DNA from: CAUZIR01 sp034421295
GTDB taxonomy: Bacteria > Chloroflexota > Dehalococcoidia > Lucifugimonadales > UBA2962
Assembly: GCA_034421295.1 (NCBI GenBank)
Contig: DAOUKM010000003.1
Location: forward strand, 186,001-250,000
Reading direction: 5' to 3'
DNA length: 64,000 nucleotides
A model generated the notes under the pieces. That model was given only the letters and a program-made list of their open reading frames with translations. It ran no database searches and was not told the DNA's origin. Below, piece by piece: positions 26,681 to 35,206 of this stretch (its first letter is position 1; the number at the start of each line of letters is the position of its first letter). The translations under genes were made by a program, and so were the position numbers.

Positions 26681-27590
26681 CTGCATGGCCCGCAGATTGA
26701 AGAGAGTTGATGGTATGGGGCGGAACAGAGGCGGAGTTGTTTCCTAGGTGGAGCGCTGCTCTCGACTCGGCGGCGACGTGCAGGGTAGGCCGACAATGAG
26801 TTCCCCGAATAATCGGAACGCTTGTCCGTCGGGCCCTTTCGAACCGGATGTGCGGCTTTCACCTCGCCAGCAATTCGCAAGTGGTGTTTGTGGAAAAGGG
26901 ACTGCACTCCGCAGAGACTAGCGTAATCAGACTTCAGCTACATGTTGCCGTACGTTACAAGAACGACGAATGGAGGGTCTCCCACGTTCAGGTAGGGACC
27001 CGAGAAATGATTTCGCCGCTGAGGAGGCTTGAGTCGGCCATGGTGGTACTGGAGACTAGAGGTGGCCATTGGTAGCGGCCTTGGAGCCCTAAGGGTTCCC
27101 CGCGATGCCAATCAATCCGCGCGAGGTGCAGGGGGCTCTTACATGGCCACCGGGAAGCTGACCAAGACCTCCTCTCGGGCTCAAGGGCCTTTACGAACCA
27201 TTTCCGACCAAGCCCAGCTGTTTACGCTCCAACCGCTCCGGTTCTGTCCGTTCGGCCTCGATCTGAGTCTGCGTGTCCACGATGATCTGGTCGAAGGCAG
27301 CCTTAGCCTACTCTTTGCACACTTGGTCTGTAGCGATGCTGTCAAGACCGTGGGCGTGCGACGCGTTGGCCTCGGTGGCGTGGCTTCGCCGTTGGCTGTC
27401 TCGTGGCGTGAGGTGGGGTCGAGTGTGCCGAGGCCGGTTACGGAACTGGCAAACCTCTGATGAGAGCGGATGCGGACCCACGGGATGGCGATTCGTCACG
27501 GCCGTGGAGGTGCTGTTCGACACATTGCCATATTTCCCATGCCAGCATTAGAGTAAGGAAAGTGGTGTACTACTTACGTAAGACGCAATA
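26681..27590. other. Stretch without intact genes
   Basis: About 900 bases between the operon promoter and HigB. The minus strand at 27197-27523 holds a possible decayed frame: ATEANASHAHGLDSIATDQV, a TAG, then KAAFDQIIVDTQTQIEAERT and a stop. It has protein-like composition but no start and an internal stop; family not recognised. Confidence 0.3.
27573..27582. promoter_or_regulatory. Short palindrome upstream of higB
   Basis: cttacgtaag is a perfect 10-bp palindrome 8 bases before the higB TTG. Position and symmetry fit an operator for HigA autorepression. Confidence 0.35.
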
Positions 27591-27872
27591 TTGATACAAG
27601 GATTTGGGGATCGGAAGACTGAGCGGTTCTTCACTGGTCAGCCAGTCCGGGACTTCCAGGGCTTCACCGATCAAGCGATTCGGCGTCTGGCGATCCTAGA
27701 CAGTGCGGAATCTCTCCGAGATCTCATGGCCCTCCGAAGCAATCGACTGGAGTCGCTTTCAGGCGACCGATCCGGTGAATACAGCATCAGGATAAACCTC
27801 CAGTGGCGGATCTGCTTCCGTTGGAGAGACGATGGGCCATACGACGTGGAGATTGTGGACTACCACAGATGA
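27591..27872 (+). CDS. higB: HigB-type mRNA interferase toxin
   Basis: 93 residues of the RelE/HigB superfamily: starts MIQGFGDRKTERFFTGQPVR, with NRLESLSGDRSGEYSIRINL and QWRICFRWRDDGPYDVEIVD, which are hallmarks of HigB-like host-inhibition toxins. The start is TTG; an in-frame stop lies just upstream and TTG matches the family N-terminus exactly. HigB toxins cleave mRNA on the ribosome. The toxin-first order with the antitoxin 11 bases downstream is typical of higBA. Confidence 0.9.
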   Translation: MIQGFGDRKTERFFTGQPVRDFQGFTDQAIRRLAILDSAESLRDLMALRSNRLESLSGDRSGEYSIRINLQWRICFRWRDDGPYDVEIVDYHR

Positions 27873-27883
27873 GGAGCTAGAAG

Positions 27884-28195
27884 ATGGAGATAAGCAACGG
27901 TATGAGGCCGGTGCATCCGGGAGAGATTCTGGCGGAGGAGTTGGGGGAGCTTGACCTGTCGGCCAACGCGCTCGCCATCGCATTGCGCGTACCCACCAAC
28001 CGGATCACGGCGATCCTGAAGGGCCAACGCGGAGTCACCGCCGATACCGCTCTACGCCTATCACGATACTTCGGCACCACCCCCCAGCTGTGGCTGAACC
28101 TTCAGAAGTCCTTTGAGCTGCGGGTGGCGGAGATCGAGTCAGGCAAAGAAATTGCCACCCAGGTGCAACCACGGGAACCAGCGCAGTTCGGTTGA
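27884..28195 (+). CDS. higA: HigA-type XRE antitoxin
   Basis: 103 residues. Begins RPVHPGEILAEELGELDLSA and has an XRE HTH (ANALAIALRVPTNRITAILK, GQRGVTADTALRLSRYFGTT), then the PQLWLNLQKSFELRVAE helix, as in HigA/VapI antitoxins. ATG with GGAG upstream. It should neutralise HigB and repress the shared promoter, where a palindrome is seen. Confidence 0.92.
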   Translation: MEISNGMRPVHPGEILAEELGELDLSANALAIALRVPTNRITAILKGQRGVTADTALRLSRYFGTTPQLWLNLQKSFELRVAEIESGKEIATQVQPREPAQFG

Positions 28196-28284
28196 TCGGA
28201 GAAACATATTGTGGCCGTTGGTTGGGATGGTGCTGTCAGAGGGCTATTGCGGCCCAAGACTAAGCTTGGACCAGCTCATGGCGA

Positions 28285-29037
28285 GTGCAGGTCACTGAGA
28301 TGAGCGAATCCTGCCGCTTGCCTACCCGCCGCATAGGTGACTTGGATGCAGCCAAACGCAAGCCCATATCGGTAAAGCCTGAAGATCGGCTTGAAGTCGC
28401 AATGAAGATCATGCGATCGAGAGACTTCTCCCAATTGCCGGTGATGTCAAATGACCGTGAAGTCCGTGGAGTCATCACATGGAAGTCGATTGGTGAAGGG
28501 ACGGCGCCGGGTTCTCCGTGTGAATTCGTCCATGAGTGTATGGAGCGCCCCGCAAGAGTGATCGGCATTGACGCCCCTTTGCTCGACGCAACTGACGAGA
28601 TTGCGGATGGTTACGTTCTGGTTAGGGGAAAAGATGGAATGCTTGCAGGCATCGTTACAGCCAGCGATTTTGCGATCCAGTTCAGGCGGCTTGCAGAGCC
28701 GTTCCTGATAATTGAGGAGATTGAGCTTCATCTGCGAAAGCTTGTTGATGGAAAATTCTGTCCTGATGAATTGCGAGGAGTGGTACACGGAAGGCGCAGC
28801 CGACTGGCTAGTGGTCCAGATGACCTCGGTCTGGAAGAATTCTGTAGGCTTTTGGAGCTATCAGAGAACTGGAAGCGGCTCGGCCTAGACATTTGCCGAA
28901 CGCCCTTCCTGAAACAACTGAAACATGTAAAGGGCATCCGGAACAAGATTATGCATTTCAATCCCGAGGGCCCGGATCCCGAATATCTGGAGAGCCTGAA
29001 CGCTTTTGCAGGTCGGCTTCGAATCTTGACAGCCTAA
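28285..29037 (+). CDS. Second CBS-HEPN-like protein, short form
   Basis: About 250 residues, homologous to residues 95-339 of the CBS-HEPN protein at 22474: CBS motifs (RDFSQLPVMSNDREVRGVIT; DGYVLVRGKDGMLAGIVTAS), FLIIEEIELHLRKLVDGKF, and the HEPN-like R219-N-K-I-M-H224 in GIRNKIMHFNPEG. The N-terminal winged-helix-like domain of the longer protein is absent and not visible upstream. The start is GTG 28285 or ATG 28300; neither has a strong ribosome site. It lies 89 bases downstream of higA on the same strand and may be co-transcribed with it. Confidence 0.72.
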   Translation: MQVTEMSESCRLPTRRIGDLDAAKRKPISVKPEDRLEVAMKIMRSRDFSQLPVMSNDREVRGVITWKSIGEGTAPGSPCEFVHECMERPARVIGIDAPLLDATDEIADGYVLVRGKDGMLAGIVTASDFAIQFRRLAEPFLIIEEIELHLRKLVDGKFCPDELRGVVHGRRSRLASGPDDLGLEEFCRLLELSENWKRLGLDICRTPFLKQLKHVKGIRNKIMHFNPEGPDPEYLESLNAFAGRLRILTA

Positions 29038-29284
29038 AGAGGGAGCCAATGTGCCCTCAGGCAGCGGACTACCCTGTCGATGGGACCGTACCTCTGCTGA
29101 CAGTGCTTCTCAGCTTAGTGCGAATACTATCCATAGAATCCCTCGATCCCTGTCACGACCGACCCATCAGGCCCTGCCGATTGACACAGACTCTTGTGAA
29201 GTCAAAGTCCGCCGTCCTCGCCCCAACCAATGGCAGTACCGTCCATCCTCACTTCGCACTGTGGCCACTGTCTGCGCTAGCGGA

Positions 29285-29592
29285 GATGGACTCTCCATCC
29301 GGCGGATGAACAGGGCGAGCCACTCCCGGGACATCGGGAAGGCCCGCACGAAGTCCGAGTGGTGCTTGAAGCCTAGAACTGCGGTGGCTTCACGGATGCC
29401 CTGCGTCGTCAGGTAGTACCGTCTGCTCGACGGCAGGTGGGCGGTGCCGTGGTTCACCCTCCCGGCGATTCCGTCGGCCAGAAGTTCGGTCAGCTCCCGG
29501 CGGACCGTCGCGTGAGGCCGGTCTAGAGTGACCGCCAGTTCCGCCGAATCGACGAACGGCGTCCGGCTGAGATCGTTGATAAGTTTCTATAT
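29285..29592 (-). pseudogene. Remnant of replication-relaxation-like gene
   Basis: Reads TPFVDSAELAVTLDRPHATV, RRELTELLADGIAGRVNHGT, SSRRYYLTTQGIREATAVLG, FPMSREWLALFIRRM, closely matching residues 18-105 of the intact protein at 19457-21298. A stop lies just upstream and no start remains; homology ends at the RRM. A truncated duplicate. Confidence 0.8.
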
Positions 29593-29727
29593 GCGAATGC
29601 CACACATCGATTGTGTCAGAACGTATGTGCGCGCCCATACTGCACTGTCTGTTTAGCCGGATGAGGTTGAGTCGGCTGATCGGCCCAATTCCATGAACCT
29701 ACGAGCAGTGGCTCAGTTTGAAAAGGG

Positions 29728-30042
29728 TTAGGCTCTCCCCAGATCTTCGATCGAAACGTTCCCCCATTCGTCGACCCTGACCAGCTCACGTCTCTCGCCG
29801 CCGAAGGCCATCATCCCTATCCAGACGAGCCCCCAGAACCCCAAGGTCAGGGCCGTGAGGATCAGGTGCAGGATGTGATTCGGCCGATGTCCCCGGATCA
29901 GGACGGCTTGGAGGTTGCTCTGGGACTCGACTCTGCGGCCTCGGGCGACCTGGCTGGCAACCAATCGGGCCAGTGCCTCGGCGCGCTCCTCGACGGTCTT
30001 GCGCTGCGTTGGATCTTGGGAGTGGGTGATTTCGTCCGACAC
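29728..30042 (-). CDS. Small single-span membrane protein
   Basis: 104 residues from GTG 30042, which has GAGGAG 6 nt upstream; a TTG at 30078 in frame is less likely. The N-terminal half is charged, then RGHRPNHILHLILTALTLGF begins a membrane segment, followed by GERRELVRVDEWGNV. This GHRxNHxLHLILT pattern occurs in small uncharacterised membrane proteins of actinobacteria and phages. Function unknown. Confidence 0.65.
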   Translation of the reverse strand: MSDEITHSQDPTQRKTVEERAEALARLVASQVARGRRVESQSNLQAVLIRGHRPNHILHLILTALTLGFWGLVWIGMMAFGGERRELVRVDEWGNVSIEDLGRA

Positions 30043-30322
30043 AGGTGTCTCCTCGAACGACGGTTGGGTCTGTGACAACGGCCAACACGCGAGGCCGACG
30101 AGGAGACAAGAAGTCCCTCCCGCCGCTGGAAGTCCCAGCCTCGCAGGTAGCCGTTGTCACGCCGCAAGTGTCGAGGCGTGGCTGCATGTTGTCAACCCGG
30201 TTCGTGGTACCATAAGGGTTGATCAAGATCAGGGTCTATGAACCTGCCCAGAGTCCGGTGGTTGACTACAGGTGACTAGCCGCGGGTAGGCTGTCTAGCC
30301 CAACCCAAGAGGACGAGAGAGC

Positions 30323-30517
30323 ATGGCCACTGAGCAAATGAAGATCGGCCCTGCGGTTATGCAGGTCCGAGTCCAGAACTGGCCGGACGGTGAGCCAGGT
30401 GTTTGGGTGCAGATAGGCGAGGGCCAATACCACTTCACGCTCGCCGGTGCGAAGCGGCTCAAGGACGCCCTGGAGAGACAGATTAGGCACGCCGAAGATG
30501 CCAGAACAGCCGAGTGA
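30323..30517 (+). CDS. Small hypothetical protein
   Basis: 64 residues, ATG with AGAGGA upstream. The sequence (VMQVRVQNWPDGEPGVWVQI, GQYHFTLAGAKRLKDALERQ) looks like a compact beta-sheet plus helix. Not recognised. It overlaps the next small gene by 20 bases. Confidence 0.5.
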   Translation: MATEQMKIGPAVMQVRVQNWPDGEPGVWVQIGEGQYHFTLAGAKRLKDALERQIRHAEDARTAE

Positions 30518-30668
30518 CTCAGAGACCGTTCTACTCGGCGAGTTGAGGCGCCACTATGCCACGACGGCAGATCTGGCAAAGATGGAGACCCGTCTGACCT
30601 ACAGGTTGGTAATGGCCGTGATAGCGTGTGTGGGCGCCTCAGCTGCGATCGTAGCTGCACTTACATGA
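30498..30668 (+). CDS. Small coiled-coil/transmembrane protein
   Basis: 56 residues, ATG 30498. A short helical stretch (TTADLAKMETRLTYRLVMAV) leads into a C-terminal membrane span (IACVGASAAIVAAL). Similar tiny DLAxxETRLTxRL-TM proteins are frequent beside mobile genes. No strong ribosome site; translational coupling to the upstream gene is likely. Confidence 0.45.
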   Translation: MPEQPSDSETVLLGELRRHYATTADLAKMETRLTYRLVMAVIACVGASAAIVAALT

Positions 30669-30808
30669 GGATGGCCTGATGCCTACAGGGCCAGAAGGGC
30701 CCCCGCAACGCCAGCGCATGCGCGTCCACTGCCGTGAGAGTCGCCACCGGCCAGATTGAGGAACAGTAACATGTTTCTCCCCTGACATCCGTTCTGTAGA
30801 ATCCATGG

Positions 30809-31240
30809 GTGAATCGCCTCCCCCAGAAGAAGCGTAGACAGATCCTCCTGATGCTCGTCGAGGGTGCCTCGATGAGATCAGCGGCGAGGGTGGCGGGGGT
30901 CAGCCGCCAGACAGTCACCAGACTCCTGCTCGAGACCGGAAGTGTGGCTTGGCGGTTCCATGACAAGACCGTCCGGGGTGTCTAGGCCGGTGATGCCCAG
31001 TGCGACGAAATCTGATCTTCGCATACTGCAAGCGCCTTAACGTCACTGAAATTAAGGGCTCTCCTGTTTGGGCTGGCGATGTCTGGACTTGGGGATGGCC
31101 TTCGACGCCGACACTAAGCTGATCGTGTCCCTTGCCGTGGAAGATCGCAGCCGGTGGGCCGCGACGTTCATGGGCGACCTTGCCAGCAGGTTCTCACGGC
31201 TGGAGCAGTTGACCACGGATGGACACCCAGCCTACCCGTT
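30809..31240 (+). mobile_element. IS1-like transposase remnant
   Basis: Frame 1 starts VNRLPQKKRRQILLMLVEGA with an HTH (AARVAGVSRQTVTRLL), then stops near GDAQCDEI. Another frame continues IFAYCKRLNVTEIKGSPVWA, then GDVWTW; a third gives MAFDADTKLIVSLAVEDRSR and QLTTDGHPAYP. These are consecutive parts of one IS1-family DDE transposase split by stops and frameshifts; the C-terminal end is lost. No terminal inverted repeats identified. Confidence 0.78.
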
Positions 31241-31334
31241 GAGGCGAATCCGTCCGATGGTGGAGTCGCTGGTAGGCATCCACCATCGTGGTGACTGTGG
31301 GCTCAGAAGAACAGTTACGCATCGGTCAATACCA

Positions 31335-33374
31335 TTACGCACTGTTTAGCTTTGCCGCTATGTTACTGGGTAGGTCTATTTTGTACGTCTTTTCGAATTC
31401 CTGAATTCCCCCGAATTGACTGGCAAAAGCCGCTGCGATATCGATTCCCCTCTGCTGCGCCAAAGTTAGAGCAGTTTCGGCCTCAACCCAATTCCGTACC
31501 AATACCCAACAAATGGCTCGGGTGACATAGGCAGCATCAAAGCTAGGCTCTAATTCGATCGCCTTAGTGAAGTCTAGGATCGCGAGTCTGTACTCGCCCT
31601 TACGAAATTGGACGGATCCTCGTCCAACCAACGCGTCCGTAGACTGTGGATCGAGAGCTATTGCCTTCACGAAGTCCTGCATCGACAGGTCAAGTTTGCC
31701 ATCAAGAAGAAAAGCCGAGCCACGCTCGATCAATGCGTCGACCGACTCAGGATCTAAATTCAGTGCCCTGTCAAAGTCGTGAATCGCCAAGTCGTAGGCA
31801 GCCTTAAGAGCATAAGCCTTCCCTCGTTCTACAAGTGTGTCGACTGACTCAGGATCTAGTTTTAGAGCATGACAGAAGTCCTGAACCGCCAAGTCATGCT
31901 CACCTTTGGCAAGCCTGGCGGAACCGCGACTGCTATAAGCTGGAGCAAGACCTAGTTCTGCCTCTATGGCGGTGTCGAAATTCTGAATCGCCATCTCGTA
32001 TTCACCCATGTGGGCATAGGCTGCGCCCCGCCCGACAATTGCATCGGTATATGCCGGATCAAGCGTCGTGGCCTTATCGAACGCTCGTATCGCCAAATTA
32101 TACTGACCTCTCGCGAAATAGATTTTGCCGCATCCGACGAGGGCATCGGCCGAATCTGGTGCTCTCTGCAAAGCCCTATGGAAGTCATCTAGTGCCGAGT
32201 CGTAATCGCCATTGCTTGCGTAGGCGACGCCGCGGCCGACAAAGGCAGCACCGAGCTTGGAGTCCAATTCAATTGCCCTAGTAAAATCCCTAATTGCCAG
32301 ATCATACTCCTGCCTGTTGAGGTAAGCTCCCGCTCGGCCGATGAGTGCCTTGACAAAATATGGATCCAACTCCAATGCTCTGCTGAGATCTCGTACGGCC
32401 AGATCGTGCTTACCTGCATCGCCGTAGGCAAGGCCCCGTCCACCAAAGGCATTGGCCGACCTTGGGTTCCACTCCAATGCCTTGTTGTAATCTCTGAATT
32501 CGAGATCATGTTTCCCCATGCTCCCGTATGCAAGGCCCCGGCCGACAAGAGCGTTGACCGAGTTCGATTCTAGTTCCAGCGCTTTGTTATAGTCCTGAAT
32601 TTCTAGTTCATGCTCACCCTTGCTTCCATATGCAGTTGCTCTCCCGATGTATGCCAAATAATGGCTGGGATTGAGTGCGATAGACACACTGTGCCGTTCG
32701 ATCGCCTCATCATAATTCCCCATCGTCCATTGAGCATGGCCTGTGTAGAAGGCTGCAAAAGAATGTTTGTGTTTGTTCTGATATTTGATGAATCCATGAA
32801 GATCGTTATAGATGGTTTCCAGACTCACGCCATGACTTTTTCTCAGATACTCCAGCATATAAGCCTTGATATCTTTGGGTATTAGGACAATATCAGTTGG
32901 CTCCACATAGCCCTGGACAGGTTGGACAAATATGCTCTTCTGAGCAATAATGCGGTTGGCCGGAATGCGTGGCTCCAGTATTGGGTATGCCAGTTTGTCC
33001 AGTAGGATGACACGGCCATCTTCTTCGGGTCGACTGTCACAGGCAAAAAACAATGCGATGTTGTAATCTGTGGTGAAGTCGATCAAATTAGTTGGACAAC
33101 CAAAGTGCTGGAGCTGTGCAAGTAGATCATCTTGGTTGGGAAGTCCAACGAAGTCCTTGGCGGTCCTAAGCATGATATCTTGGGCGACTGTAGCATCAAA
33201 AGTCGTCATGTCGAAATCTGAATACTCGGTAAGAAGTTGCGAATAGAGATTAAACAGACTCGATGCGACGCGGTCATGCGACTTGGCTTCGCCACGATAT
33301 ATGTAGTTACCTCCGGTCGACTTCTCGGCCAGCTGTTGCGTCGCTTGAATTACTTTATTGAATTGGTTGTTCAT
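31335..33374 (-). CDS. FRG-domain protein with TPR array
   Basis: 679 residues. Residues of about 20-180 form an FRG domain (NYIYRGEAKSHDRVASSLFN; LAQLQHFGCPTNLIDFTTDY; IALFFACDS). Residues 210-640 are about 13 tetratricopeptide repeats (e.g. YLAYIGRATAYGSKGEHELE, then IQDYNKALELE), all of the 34-residue GRGxAYxxxGxxDLAIxDF type. ATG 33374. FRG domains occur in phage-related and island proteins with no settled activity; TPRs usually bind protein. GC content looks lower than the core genes, suggesting horizontal transfer. Flanked by IS1-like and IS630-like remnants. Confidence 0.85.
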   Translation of the reverse strand: MNNQFNKVIQATQQLAEKSTGGNYIYRGEAKSHDRVASSLFNLYSQLLTEYSDFDMTTFDATVAQDIMLRTAKDFVGLPNQDDLLAQLQHFGCPTNLIDFTTDYNIALFFACDSRPEEDGRVILLDKLAYPILEPRIPANRIIAQKSIFVQPVQGYVEPTDIVLIPKDIKAYMLEYLRKSHGVSLETIYNDLHGFIKYQNKHKHSFAAFYTGHAQWTMGNYDEAIERHSVSIALNPSHYLAYIGRATAYGSKGEHELEIQDYNKALELESNSVNALVGRGLAYGSMGKHDLEFRDYNKALEWNPRSANAFGGRGLAYGDAGKHDLAVRDLSRALELDPYFVKALIGRAGAYLNRQEYDLAIRDFTRAIELDSKLGAAFVGRGVAYASNGDYDSALDDFHRALQRAPDSADALVGCGKIYFARGQYNLAIRAFDKATTLDPAYTDAIVGRGAAYAHMGEYEMAIQNFDTAIEAELGLAPAYSSRGSARLAKGEHDLAVQDFCHALKLDPESVDTLVERGKAYALKAAYDLAIHDFDRALNLDPESVDALIERGSAFLLDGKLDLSMQDFVKAIALDPQSTDALVGRGSVQFRKGEYRLAILDFTKAIELEPSFDAAYVTRAICWVLVRNWVEAETALTLAQQRGIDIAAAFASQFGGIQEFEKTYKIDLPSNIAAKLNSA

Positions 33375-33859
33375 AGATCATAGCCTTCCCCAGCGATTGA
33401 GTTGATAGGATGCGGGATCCATGGCGCGGTCAGGGTCGCCGTACCAAGCCATTTCGCGAAGCGCTACGCCGCCGACGGTATATTTGGGGTCCGGCTGGGA
33501 GAGGATAGCCCTGCCGCTCAATCCGGACCACTTTGACTGTAGTCACCGAGGGTAAGTCTCTGGTTGGGCAGAATTTACCGAGAGCAAGGAACGGGCGGAG
33601 TCCTTGGCGGTAAGCATGCGCATCCCCGAATTCGACGATGTGGTGGAGGTGGTTGAGCGGTCGAGCATCCGGCAGTACGACGCCGCGGAAGGTCGCCTTG
33701 TGCCTTAGTAGTAGGTGTGGGCGCGTTGCCTCTAGCGATATGGCGCAGCATTGTGACGGATCGTCAGTCGAGTACGGCGCAGCAGGGTCTGCTGAATAAG
33801 CTTTGCCAGAAGGGGTCCGAGACACTTGGTCGCGAAATCCTTTCGGTCCGAATGGCCCG
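33375..33859. other. Stretch without a gene
   Basis: About 485 bases between the FRG-TPR start and the IS630 remnant. No credible coding frame, though it may include decayed transposase sequence too diverged to read. Confidence 0.4.
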
Positions 33860-34099
33860 GGGCTACGCGTTGCAAGCGCCTCCTGGCTGAACCTGGTGGA
33901 GCGCTGGTTTGCACTGCCCACTGAAAAGCAGCTGCGCCGGGGCGTGCATCGGAGCAGCTGCGACCTACAAGGTGCCATCCGCCTGTACCTGCGGACCACC
34001 AACAGAAACCCCAGACCCTTTGTCTGGACCAAGACCGCCGATCAGGTGCTGTCCAACGTGACACGCTTCTGCCAACGTACTTTAGATACAAGACGCTAG
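33860..34099 (+). mobile_element. IS630-like transposase C-terminal remnant
   Basis: Reads LRVASASWLNLVERWFALPT, EKQLRRGVHRSSCDLQGAIR, then NPRPFVWTKTADQVLSNVTR to a stop. SASWLNLVERWFA with the catalytic Glu and the PFVWTKTADxxL motif are diagnostic of IS630-family transposase ends. The upstream two thirds of the gene are absent. Confidence 0.8.
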
Positions 34100-34101
34100 G
34101 C

Positions 34102-35010
34102 TCACTTGCCGTGGCTCACGGCTAGGGCCGCTATCTTTCTCGCTTGTACGTCCGTGTCGGGGTAGCGGGATAGACCGAACGTAGTCAGAGAGGATAGAGC
34201 CATGAGTACGAGATCCATGCACTCTTTCGAGTCTGCTGACCAGCCGAGTTCCTCGGTCTCCAGCATATCCCCTATTCTAGGGTGAACAGCCTTGCTTCCC
34301 AACGCGTACAAGCGTTTCATAGCCTTCAGAAGCTCACTGTCCTTCGACTCTGGCAGTCCAAGGGGATGGAGCGAGAATCCTTGCACTAGCTCTTCTGAGT
34401 TGGGTGGATCCCAATAAGCAGTGGGCTTCTTGGGGACAACGCCGCCAAAGTACTTTTGTCTAATCTTCGTTTGTCTGTCCTTATGGGACTGGATCTCTTC
34501 TCTAGTGGCCTGTTTGCGCCAAAGCTGTAAGGACGCGCCATCGGACAGCCAGAAGTAGGCCTCTGCCCAGCAGTACTTCTCAAATTCCCTATACTGACTA
34601 TGCTTGTCCAAGAATTGGAGTGTTAGTGCCCGATCATAGATCATCCGGTAGCATGCCAATACGTCCATAGGGCTTCCGACAGCCATTGCCCAGCAGGCTG
34701 TCCTGGCCAAAGAGAGTCCCCTGGCCATCATCTTGGACACTATGATCCCCTTGCTGGTATTGGCGAATCCTTGAGCCTTCAAGATGTCTATGCCCTCCAT
34801 TGTCACGGACCAAAGGCTTGAAACATCTTCGAAGATTGGTGAATTCCACACGGTCTCCCTGTTCTTAACAGACCACTCTGAGGAAAGATTGCCCAGAATA
34901 AATCGGATCAACGGAGTTTCAACAGATGCCATGGATAAACCGTCCTGCGAGGACAGGAGATCTGACGGCGTGAAGAGACCACTCTCGCTTCGTTCCCAAT
35001 TCGCGGCCAT
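34102..35010 (-). CDS. Hypothetical protein, possibly DUF5677-like
   Basis: 302 residues, all-helical. It has ACWAMAVGSPMDVLACYRMI followed by FLDKHSQYREFEKYCWAEAY, and later MKRLYALGSKAVHPRIGDML. The pattern of an alpha-helical core with a residue group around ALGSKAVHP recalls DUF5677 proteins found in islands, but I cannot confirm it. ATG with GGAGG 10 nt upstream. It is divergent from the restriction-modification gene, 197 bases apart, so the two may share a control region. Confidence 0.5.
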   Translation of the reverse strand: MAANWERSESGLFTPSDLLSSQDGLSMASVETPLIRFILGNLSSEWSVKNRETVWNSPIFEDVSSLWSVTMEGIDILKAQGFANTSKGIIVSKMMARGLSLARTACWAMAVGSPMDVLACYRMIYDRALTLQFLDKHSQYREFEKYCWAEAYFWLSDGASLQLWRKQATREEIQSHKDRQTKIRQKYFGGVVPKKPTAYWDPPNSEELVQGFSLHPLGLPESKDSELLKAMKRLYALGSKAVHPRIGDMLETEELGWSADSKECMDLVLMALSSLTTFGLSRYPDTDVQARKIAALAVSHGK

Positions 35011-35206
35011 ATTCGACTACCTCCGATGGCTCATCTGAAATTGCAACTTTCGCTAATGCGTCACCGATAGGGTTGAAGGCCCAGAGGACGACAGCAGATG
35101 AACTGTACCTCTCTCCGCCTCTTCCAGCGCAACAGCTTCAGCTAGGGGGCATGAGGACGACTTTGAAGGGGAGCGAGGTTGAATTGGCCAATCCTTGGGC
35201 GGACGC

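Noticed and set aside
27029..27460. Plus-strand open frame of 143 codons
   Set aside because: The opposite strand has more protein-like but broken sequence; this frame looks random.
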